Source: Gammaproteobacteria bacterium (GTDB lineage Bacteria > Pseudomonadota > Gammaproteobacteria > SZUA-229). From it: a stretch of 5,788 bases of DNA. This document shows, piece after piece, positions 1 through 5,287 of this stretch. The notes under the pieces were generated by a model. That model saw only the letters and a list, made by a program, of their open reading frames with translations. It did not search any database and was not told the origin of the DNA. The position numbers and the translations under genes are program-made. Where the stretch lies: assembly GCA_002401185.1 (NCBI GenBank), contig NVSH01000078.1:1-5788 (forward strand), written 5' to 3'. Each line of letters starts with the position of its first letter. Within the stretch, counting starts at the first letter, position 1.

Positions 1-2
1 TG

Positions 3-650
3 AACGAAGCTATTGAGTTATGTGAGAAATGCTATCGTTCATTACCGTTTAATAATATTTATTGTGTACGTTGTGCTTTGCCATTGGCGGATGAAGATAA
101 CAAAAACACCTTGTGCGGTCGGTGTATTCAAAAGCTGCCCGAGTACGATTATGCGCACAGTGTTTTTCGTTACGAAGAGGATGTTATTGGCTTGATACAT
201 CAATTGAAGTTTCGAGACAAAATCACTTACGCGCGTAGTTTTGGCGAGCTGTTGCTGACCGCAATAGCGCCAGATGATGACATAAGGTCAGCGCGTCCTG
301 ATTGTTTGTTACCCGTTCCGCTACACCCGTCAAGATTAAGGCAACGAGGATTTAATCAATCAATAGAAATTGCCAGAGTTATCAGTAAAAAATATGCGAT
401 ACCTATTGAATGCAATGCGGTTATTCGTCAGCGCAGGACAGTCTCGCAGACCGGTTTAAATGCTCAGCAGAGGCAAAAAAATATCAGAGGTGCTTTTGCA
501 ATGGTGAAGCCGTTACAAGGCAAACATGCCCTCATCATCGATGATGTCATCACGACTGGTTCTACTGTCAATGAACTCTCCAGATTGCTGAAGAAAAATA
601 ATGTTGAGCGTGTTGGTGTATTAAGTATCGCGCGTGCGCCAATTAAATGA
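3..650 (+). CDS. comF: ComF family phosphoribosyltransferase-like protein, 5'-truncated
   Basis: The open frame runs from the window edge to a TGA at 648-650, giving 215 visible residues, so the true start lies at or before the edge. A TTG at 78 is not the start, because it would remove two of three CxxC pairs (Cys7/10, 21/24, 38/41, counted from the first full codon). These pairs form the zinc-ribbon-like N-terminus typical of ComF. Family hallmarks follow: PVPLHPSRLRQRGFNQS near residues 104-120, an RQRRTVSQTGL-type segment near 143-152, and the PRPP-binding loop IIDDVITTGST near 178-188, with the acidic pair Asp180/Asp181. The visible length is close to the roughly 225 residues of E. coli GntX/YhgH. 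ComF relatives act in the cytoplasm in natural transformation in competent bacteria; in others the role is unclear. No enzymatic reaction is asserted here. It is followed by a terminator and a convergent gene, so it ends its transcription unit. Identity is very secure; a competence role is inference. Confidence 0.95.
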   Translation, partial: NEAIELCEKCYRSLPFNNIYCVRCALPLADEDNKNTLCGRCIQKLPEYDYAHSVFRYEEDVIGLIHQLKFRDKITYARSFGELLLTAIAPDDDIRSARPDCLLPVPLHPSRLRQRGFNQSIEIARVISKKYAIPIECNAVIRQRRTVSQTGLNAQQRQKNIRGAFAMVKPLQGKHALIIDDVITTGSTVNELSRLLKKNNVERVGVLSIARAPIK

Positions 651-666
651 CCATAAACATCCAGTA

Positions 667-701
667 ACGCCCGGGTATAATTTTTAACTTGGGTGTTTTT
701 T
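667..701 (+). terminator. Probable intrinsic terminator of comF
   Basis: A 9-bp stem forms between 667-675 (acgcccggg) and 688-696 (cttgggtgt), with three G-T wobbles at the RNA level. Its closing pair can be extended by 676/687, leaving a loop of about 10 nt that is AT-rich. A run of five T follows at 697-701. It begins 16 nt after the comF stop codon, which suits a Rho-independent terminator. The hairpin has no T-run in the opposite orientation, so it is unlikely to serve the convergent DUF2058 gene. Confidence 0.65.
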
Positions 702-812
702 ATGGGGCCGATGAAATCCCTGTTTTCGATGCAGAAGGTGATTGCCATGGTATGGTTTTGAAGTAATACTTGGTGATGTGGGTTTTATGTTCGATTGAAA
801 TTTTGCTTAAAT

Positions 813-1355
813 TTACCAGGTTAAATCGTCAGGTATCTGATAGTCAGCGTAAGTGTCGTTTTCGTTGTTAACGTTTTTCTCGGCTTCGAATAAAACGATA
901 CGTTTTTCGTTGCGTTGTTTAATCTTTTCGGCGATGGCCAGGGGTACTAATTCGTAACGTCCTTCGATGCGTGCGATGCCTGATTTTCCTTTTATGATGT
1001 TCTGTTTCATCTGCTCATCGACATAGATTCGGCGAATCTTTTTACGGTGTTCAAAGTTGTAGATAATTTCGCAGTTCTCATCTCGTTTTATGCAGTTAGT
1101 AGAAATAAGTTGATTGATTTCCAGCGAGATTGCTTTGTTTCGAGCATGCTCTTCTTTTTGTTTATTTAGCGCACGATCACGTTTTACTTTCTCTTGTGAT
1201 AGTTGCTGCGCCTTTAATTTGGTTTCGTCTATGGCGGTTGTTTTACTGTTTTTTTGTTGTTTGCGTTTTTTTGACTTTTCCTGGTTAGCTTTTTTGACCT
1301 GTTGTTTATTGACGATGCCTGCTTTAAGCAGTTGTTGTTGAAAAGGATTGTTCAT
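813..1355 (-). CDS. DUF2058 family protein (YaiL-like)
   Basis: This 180-residue protein resembles E. coli YaiL (about 179 residues) along its whole length. It begins NNPFQQQLLKAG, matching the family's N-terminal EQLLKAG segment. A highly charged Lys/Gln/Glu-rich, probably helical or coiled-coil region covers roughly residues 15-85. A C-terminal globular part contains KKIRRIYVDEQ, GKSGIARIEGRYELVPLAIA and EKIKQR, and ends in YADYQIPDDLTW, almost the same as the family ending PDDLMW. The protein is predicted to be cytoplasmic and its function is unknown. The frame could extend to a GTG at 1427, but those 24 extra residues have no family match and lie over a perfect -10 hexamer at 1398-1403. 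The ATG at 1355 is therefore chosen, although no strong Shine-Dalgarno precedes it. It is convergent with comF, and no clear terminator is visible downstream. Confidence 0.93.
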   Translation of the reverse strand: MNNPFQQQLLKAGIVNKQQVKKANQEKSKKRKQQKNSKTTAIDETKLKAQQLSQEKVKRDRALNKQKEEHARNKAISLEINQLISTNCIKRDENCEIIYNFEHRKKIRRIYVDEQMKQNIIKGKSGIARIEGRYELVPLAIAEKIKQRNEKRIVLFEAEKNVNNENDTYADYQIPDDLTW

Positions 1356-1397
1356 AATTAATTTTCTGTTTATGCGGTGTGTCTTTAAGTTTTGCCT

Positions 1398-1403
1398 ATT
1401 ATA
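1398..1403 (-). promoter_or_regulatory. -10 element of the DUF2058 gene promoter
   Basis: Read on the minus strand, this is a perfect TATAAT. Transcription would start near 1391, giving a leader of about 36 nt before the ATG at 1355. No good TTGACA-like -35 sits 16-18 nt upstream, so either the promoter is weak or it relies on other contacts. Its position inside the theoretical N-terminal extension supports the shorter gene start. Confidence 0.5.
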
Positions 1404-1560
1404 AGCCGAATGTATTAATGGATTCACTATGAATAAATAAGATTTTTGTTGGTTGAGATTGAATCCGGTGAATATAGAGGTCAGGTGTCAGATGCGTCAG
1501 TAATATTCTTCAGTTTGTGAATGGCATCAAAAGGGTATCTGTCGACGTGGGTGAGCAACT

Positions 1561-1588
1561 TTGAAATGATAAGTCTGCTCATTATAGC
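1561..1588 (+). promoter_or_regulatory. Candidate sigma70-type promoter for the FN3 lipoprotein gene
   Basis: A TTGAAA at 1561-1566 (5 of 6 to consensus) is followed after 16 nt by TATAGC at 1583-1588 (4 of 6). Transcription would begin near 1595, leaving a leader of about 65-70 nt that contains the 16-bp palindrome at 1604-1619. This is a candidate only: the region is AT-rich and similar hexamer pairs occur by chance. Confidence 0.4.
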
Positions 1589-1603
1589 GCGTACTTTTTT
1601 CGC

Positions 1604-1619
1604 TTTAAATCGATTTAAA
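1604..1619. repeat. Perfect 16-bp palindrome, possible operator
   Basis: TTTAAATCGATTTAAA is identical to its own reverse complement over all 16 positions. It lies just downstream of the candidate -10 at 1583-1588 and upstream of the lipoprotein start. That is a position where a dimeric regulator could block transcription. It has no loop, so it would be a poor RNA hairpin. No cognate regulator is encoded in the window and I do not recognise the site as belonging to a named regulator. Confidence 0.45.
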
Positions 1620-1644
1620 CATTAACGAAAAAAACAATATTTAG

Positions 1645-1650
1645 AGAAGG
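1645..1650 (+). promoter_or_regulatory. Shine-Dalgarno AGAAGG deciding the lipoprotein start
   Basis: This purine run ends 3 nt before a TTG at 1654 and 12 nt before a GTG at 1663. The AAGG part pairs with the 5' portion of the TAAGGAGG consensus, which favours the longer spacing. The GTG is therefore preferred over the TTG. A further in-frame GTG at 1672 is too distant. Confidence 0.5.
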
Positions 1651-1662
1651 GTTTTGGTAACC

Positions 1663-2127
1663 GTGAACACAGTGAAATTAAACGATAACGCTAGTTGGAT
1701 AAGTAAAAGTATTTTTATACTGACCATGATTGCGCCGTTGGTCGCCTGCAATATGCTGGAGAATGCGACAGGTCTGGTTGGCAATAATCAGCAAGTAGTC
1801 AATAACGATAGTGCAAATAATAATGACGATAATCAAAGTGAAGCATCGGTGAGTGCTACGCTGAGCTGGACAGCACCTGTTGCCAGAGAAGATGGTTCGG
1901 CCATATCAATGGCGGAAATTGCTGGTTTTAGAATATACTACGGAATCGCACAAGGTGGTTATCAGCAATATATTGAAGTGAATGATGTGTACCTAGATGA
2001 GTATGCCTTAGTTGATATGAATCTGACCTCAGGAACCTATTATATTGCTATGACCACAATCGATACCGATGGTCGTGAGAGTGCTTTTTCTGATGAAGTT
2101 GTTTTTAGTGTTCAGGTGTTATCTTGA
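1663..2127 (+). CDS. Small lipoprotein with one fibronectin type III-like domain
   Basis: From GTG 1663 this is a 154-residue protein; a TTG at 1654 would add three residues. A short hydrophobic stretch (IFILTMIAPLV, about residues 17-27) is preceded by Lys and ends in the lipobox LVAC, with Cys29 as the lipidated residue. This indicates export and anchoring to a membrane, probably in the periplasm or at the cell surface. A low-complexity Asn/Asp-rich linker spans about 41-62. The rest (about 63-150) reads as one FN3-like beta-sandwich: LSWTAPVAREDGS opens it, GFRIYYG lies in the middle, and SGTYYIAMTTIDTDGRES closes it. This pattern recurs in surface and secreted bacterial FN3 domains. No catalytic or binding motif is visible and the partner is unknown; FN3 domains usually act as spacers or in protein or carbohydrate contact. 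The stop lies 8 nt from the stop of the convergent kinase gene. Confidence 0.82.
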   Translation: MNTVKLNDNASWISKSIFILTMIAPLVACNMLENATGLVGNNQQVVNNDSANNNDDNQSEASVSATLSWTAPVAREDGSAISMAEIAGFRIYYGIAQGGYQQYIEVNDVYLDEYALVDMNLTSGTYYIAMTTIDTDGRESAFSDEVVFSVQVLS

Positions 2128-2135
2128 AAATAAGG

Positions 2136-4262
2136 TTACTCGAGTGCTCGTCCTAAGTCTGCTTTAATCGGGTTATTTAAAATAGCATTAACCGCCTCAC
2201 CTAGTTCATCTTGACTGTAAGGTTTCTTAATCGCGCCGACAAATCCATAATCATTATGATTGGCCATGACAGGGTCATTGCAATAACCACTGGATACCAG
2301 ACCATTAACATGCGGGTCTATTTGCTGAATTAACTTGATGGCTTCTTTGCCGCCGATACCGTTGGGTATCGTTAAATCCATAATGACAAGGTCGATAGGG
2401 TTTTTAGTATTCATGGCTTTTTGATATTGAGCAAAGGCAGAATCACCGTCGGCTGAAAGTGTCACCGAGTAGCCCAGATTTTGTAGCATGGCTTCAGTGA
2501 CTTCACGCAACATTTCGTCATCATCCATGATTAGAATGCGTGCATTGGTTGTGTTGGCGTTAGCGGATGTGACAGTACTGCTTGTGGCTGCGTGTTCGTT
2601 GCTGGCAGGCAGGTACAGTGTAAAACATGTACCGTGGCCAGGGGTTGAGTCGACGGTGATTGCGCCATTATGTTTGGTGATAATGGAATAACAAAGTGCA
2701 AGACCTAGTCCGCTGCCCTGTTGTTTTGTCGTAAAGTAAGGGTCGAAAATAGAACCGATGATGTTTTGCGGTATACCGGTGCCCGTATCTTTTATGGTTA
2801 TTTTAATGCGCTTTTCATGTTGAGTAATTTCGCTGTTTTCGGCTTCAGTCATGACACAATTTTCGTAGGTAATATCTAACTGTCCGCCTTCAGACATCGA
2901 CTGGCGTGCATTGATGACAAGATTTTGTATCACCTGACTGATTTGTCCACTATCTATATTTGCCGGCCATATATCATCTGTACATAGGCGGCTAAAATTT
3001 ACTTTTATGTTGCTACCGTGCAGGCTGAAATCTGTTGATTGATGAATTATTTCTACTATATTCGCAGCTTGCTTGATGGGGTCTCCGCCTTTGGCAAAGG
3101 TTAATAATTGTTGTGTTAATTCCGCCGCCTGTAAGGCAGCACGGGTAGCTTTGGCAAGGTGCTTTTCAGTTTTTTCTGGGGAATGCCGGCTGCGGCTGGC
3201 GAGATCGATATAGCCCTGTATGATACCTAACATGTTATTAAAATCATGTGCGATGCCGCCTGCCAGTAGGCCGACCGACTCAAGTTTGCTGGCTCTTGCC
3301 ATCTCTTCTTCGGTTTTTTTTCTGTCCGTGATATCTCTGGCGAGAGCGACTATTAATGTTTTATCGTTTGTTGTATATCGCCGAATACGTGTTTCAACAG
3401 GGTATTTTTTACCATTTTTTGATTGATGTGTGCCGTATATCGTGTAGGTCTTATCAAGTTTGAGGCTTTCGGCAAAGGTTTTAACGCTCGCATGTTTAGA
3501 TGTGCTTGTTTTTATGTCCGAGATGTTCATTGATAATAATTCATCGTGGGTATAGCCCAGGCGGTTACATGCCATTTGATTGGCATCGAGTATGTTGCCA
3601 GTATCATCATGTAAATATATCTCGTCGGCGGAGTTATCGACTAAACAGCGGTATTGGTATTGGCTGTCCATTAATATTTTATGGTCGGCGCGTTGTACGT
3701 TAAGCGTGTTTTCGCGCTGGATAATAATGCCGGCAATCGATGCACAACTGTTCAATAAACGTCGTTGAAAATTGTCAGGTGTACGTTTCGCAAAGCTGGA
3801 GATTGCAAAACTGCCGATGGCTTTATTTTCGCTGTTGCGGATTGGGCTGGACCAGCAAGCGTGTAATTGGTATTTTTTTGCAATATCCTGCAGGTCTTCC
3901 CAGCGGGTGTCTGTGAGTGTATTGCAAACGTACATGTCATCATTATGAAACACGGCATTGCCGCAAGAGCCGTCACCGACAGACAGGCCGTTTAGGTCAT
4001 TGATAGCGTCTTCAGGGACGCTTGGTGCGGTTTGTACGAACATTTGATTTTTATGTTCATCAAGAAGCATAATTGATGCAACAGCATTAGGTACCAGTTC
4101 TTCGGCAAACAGACAAACCTGCTTGAGTAGATCCTGGTAATTGGTGTTGGTGACGGTGGCGCCTAAAATTTCACTCTGTAGATCAATCAGTTTTTCAAGT
4201 TTGACTGGATCCAGTTGGCGTTTTTCAATCGTTGGGTTGCTAAATCTGTTGAGTGAGGTCAT
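2136..4262 (-). CDS. Hybrid sensor histidine kinase, GAF-PAS-HisKA-HATPase-REC
   Basis: This is a 708-residue multidomain signalling protein. A GAF domain covers about residues 40-185, with GDGSCGNAVF (97-105) and ACWSSPI (135-141). A PAS domain covers about 203-315 and ends in RDITDRKK. The HisKA H-box GGIAHDFNNML carries the predicted phosphoacceptor His339. The HATPase domain shows an N-box with Asn451, a G1 box DTGTGIP (492-498), an F-box IFDPYFTTK (505-513) and a G2 box GSGLGLAL (516-523). A receiver domain covers about 575-697, with acidic residues Asp580-582, phosphoacceptor Asp629, Ser657/658 and Lys680 before Pro681. All catalytic residues are present. No membrane segment is visible, so it should sense a cytoplasmic ligand or state through GAF and PAS. 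It would autophosphorylate on His339 and pass phosphate to its own Asp629, then probably to an unlinked Hpt protein, since none is nearby. The signal and output are unknown. No strong Shine-Dalgarno precedes the ATG. Confidence 0.95.
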   Translation of the reverse strand: MTSLNRFSNPTIEKRQLDPVKLEKLIDLQSEILGATVTNTNYQDLLKQVCLFAEELVPNAVASIMLLDEHKNQMFVQTAPSVPEDAINDLNGLSVGDGSCGNAVFHNDDMYVCNTLTDTRWEDLQDIAKKYQLHACWSSPIRNSENKAIGSFAISSFAKRTPDNFQRRLLNSCASIAGIIIQRENTLNVQRADHKILMDSQYQYRCLVDNSADEIYLHDDTGNILDANQMACNRLGYTHDELLSMNISDIKTSTSKHASVKTFAESLKLDKTYTIYGTHQSKNGKKYPVETRIRRYTTNDKTLIVALARDITDRKKTEEEMARASKLESVGLLAGGIAHDFNNMLGIIQGYIDLASRSRHSPEKTEKHLAKATRAALQAAELTQQLLTFAKGGDPIKQAANIVEIIHQSTDFSLHGSNIKVNFSRLCTDDIWPANIDSGQISQVIQNLVINARQSMSEGGQLDITYENCVMTEAENSEITQHEKRIKITIKDTGTGIPQNIIGSIFDPYFTTKQQGSGLGLALCYSIITKHNGAITVDSTPGHGTCFTLYLPASNEHAATSSTVTSANANTTNARILIMDDDEMLREVTEAMLQNLGYSVTLSADGDSAFAQYQKAMNTKNPIDLVIMDLTIPNGIGGKEAIKLIQQIDPHVNGLVSSGYCNDPVMANHNDYGFVGAIKKPYSQDELGEAVNAILNNPIKADLGRALE

Positions 4263-4302
4263 GTGAATTTAATTTTTATTAGGAGTGATGTAACTTTTAT
4301 TT

Positions 4303-4331
4303 AATTTAAGCATATTAATCAATATTCGCAA
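4303..4331 (-). promoter_or_regulatory. Candidate promoter of the hybrid kinase gene
   Basis: On the minus strand, TTGCGA (4326-4331, 4 of 6) is followed by a 17-nt spacer and TAAATT (4303-4308, 4 of 6). Transcription would start near 4296, with a leader of about 34 nt. Both hexamers are imperfect and the DNA is AT-rich, so this is tentative. Confidence 0.35.
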
Positions 4332-4336
4332 ACAGA

Positions 4337-4365
4337 TTGCTTAGATTGTTGAATAAATTTAGTAT
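4337..4365 (+). promoter_or_regulatory. Candidate promoter of the dUTPase gene
   Basis: TTGCTT (4337-4342, 4 of 6) is followed by a 17-nt spacer and TAGTAT (4360-4365, 4 of 6). Transcription would start near 4372, leaving about 24 nt before the ATG at 4396. Its -35 lies 5 bp from the -35 candidate of the divergent kinase gene. Tentative, because the hexamers are imperfect. Confidence 0.35.
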
Positions 4366-4395
4366 GGCTTTTCGTTGAAAAAAACTTGAGAATAT

Positions 4396-5007
4396 ATGAA
4401 GAAAAAAATAATAAACATGTTAGAGCTACAGGATTCGATGAACACGAAGGTTAATGCTAACTGGCGAGGCGCGGGCAATGAATGGTATCGGGCGATATGG
4501 ATGGAAGCCTCTGAGATGCTTGAGCATTATGGTTGGAAGTGGTGGAAGAAGCAGGAGGCAGATATCATGCAGGTGAAACTCGAAGTTGTGGATATCGTGC
4601 ATTTTGCCTTAAGTATTCGCCTCGAACAAAATGATAGCCTGGATGAGACAGCTGCATCGATCGTTCGGGATTTTGAAAACAGCATGCAAGCGGAAGATAT
4701 TCGGAAAACGATTGAGTGTCTGGCGCTACTAACCTTGACCGATCAGGGCGCGCATTTTACTTTTATTGCCGGCATCATGAAGCATCTCGATATGTCGTTT
4801 GATGAGTTGTATGGGATTTATGTGGGAAAAAACGTATTGAACATGTTCCGTCAGGACAATGGATATAAAGAAGGTACTTATAAGAAGGTATGGAATGGAC
4901 GGGAAGATAATGAATATCTTGCCGATGTCATCAAGCAATTAAACACGAATAGCAAGACTTTTCAGGAAGATGTATATAACGAGTTGTCGCGAGGCTACAG
5001 TGCCTGA
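4396..5007 (+). CDS. Dimeric-type (all-alpha, dUTPase_2) dUTP diphosphatase
   Basis: This 203-residue cytoplasmic protein belongs to the dUTPase_2 family of the MazG-like all-alpha NTP pyrophosphatases. It would hydrolyse dUTP to dUMP and diphosphate, keeping uracil out of DNA and supplying dUMP for dTMP synthesis. The metal-binding signature ExxE(12-28)ExxD is intact: Glu37 and Glu40 in WMEASEML, then Glu63 and Asp66 in LEVVDIVHF, 22 residues apart. A second conserved block, GKNVLNMFRQDNGYKEGTY (144-162) followed by KVWNGREDN (164-172), matches the family's substrate-binding region. It is unrelated in fold to the trimeric beta-type Dut of E. coli. The ATG at 4396 has only a weak GAG 5 nt upstream. 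An ATG at 4417 (MLELQDSMN) is an alternative start that keeps the whole domain. The gene is divergent from the kinase gene and appears monocistronic. Confidence 0.9.
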   Translation: MKKKIINMLELQDSMNTKVNANWRGAGNEWYRAIWMEASEMLEHYGWKWWKKQEADIMQVKLEVVDIVHFALSIRLEQNDSLDETAASIVRDFENSMQAEDIRKTIECLALLTLTDQGAHFTFIAGIMKHLDMSFDELYGIYVGKNVLNMFRQDNGYKEGTYKKVWNGREDNEYLADVIKQLNTNSKTFQEDVYNELSRGYSA

Positions 5008-5019
5008 TGACACTGTTTT
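4997..5019 (+). terminator. Weak intrinsic terminator candidate after the dUTPase gene
   Basis: ACAGTG (4997-5002) and CACTGT (5011-5016) form a perfect 6-bp stem around an 8-nt loop that contains the dUTPase stop codon. Four T follow at 5016-5019. The stem is short and only moderately GC-rich, and the T-run is short, so termination may be partial. Confidence 0.35.
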
Positions 5020-5244
5020 GATATCGAAGTTTTTATTTAGTAGGCGGTCACCTGTTTCCCGGTAAATATACTTTGGCTGTTTTTTTAGACGTTAAAGAGT
5101 TTACGGTAGCAACGATGTTTTTATCTGGTTTATACACGACCGTTGAATCCTTATCTTGGCATTTGAGGCAATGTGTTTTATACGGGCTGTTTTTGGTGTG
5201 TGTTAAGTTATTAAATGGTCTAATAGCTTAAAATTTAGATAATC

Positions 5245-5259
5245 TGGTAATCATTATCA
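5245..5259. promoter_or_regulatory. Fur-box-like operator upstream of the SPFH gene
   Basis: TGGTAATCATTATCA matches the 7-1-7 Fur inverted repeat TGATAATNATTATCA at 13 of 14 defined positions. The single mismatch is the third base. Extended to the classical 19-mer (5240-5258), it matches GATAATGATAATCATTATC at 14 of 19. It lies 28 nt before the SPFH start codon and next to the AT-rich -10-like hexamers GATAAT (5238-5243) and TATAAT (5265-5270). A bound repressor would cover either. The TATAAT at 5265 alone would start transcription inside the Shine-Dalgarno, so the promoter itself is not settled. Binding by Fur is inferred from the motif only. Confidence 0.5.
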
Positions 5260-5287
5260 GTCAATATAATTTGAAAGGGAGTATGCG

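Noticed and set aside
78..650. comF starting at TTG 78
   Set aside because: The upstream codons in the same frame encode two CxxC pairs of the zinc-binding N-terminus, so the gene continues past the window edge.
464..748. Minus-strand open frame of 94 codons antisense to the comF 3' end
   Set aside because: It overlaps the conserved PRPP-binding region of comF and runs through the comF terminator. It has no recognised motif and no clear ribosome binding site.
1114..1341. Plus-strand open frame rich in Cys, Phe and Leu
   Set aside because: It is the antisense shadow of the Lys/Gln-rich part of the DUF2058 gene; its composition is explained by the complementary codons.
1356..1427. 24-residue N-terminal extension of the DUF2058 gene from a GTG start
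   Set aside because: It has no Shine-Dalgarno, does not resemble the family, and covers a perfect TATAAT. Family length and N-terminus fit the ATG at 1355.
1481..1502. Three closely spaced GTCAG pentamers
   Set aside because: The units are too short and irregularly spaced to be a repeat array; likely chance.
2488..3768. Several plus-strand open frames of 60-70 codons, plus one minus-strand frame at 3752-3976
   Set aside because: All lie inside the hybrid kinase gene, whose domains are continuous and well conserved there. None shows a motif or start signal.
4281..4293. AGGAG followed closely by ATG-TAA on the plus strand, a possible start-stop element
   Set aside because: It lies upstream of the candidate dUTPase promoter and would not be in that transcript. 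The spacing is too short for initiation.
5265..5270. Perfect TATAAT before the SPFH gene as its main -10
   Set aside because: Transcription would start inside the Shine-Dalgarno, and no -35 is found at the right distance, so it is not listed as a promoter.
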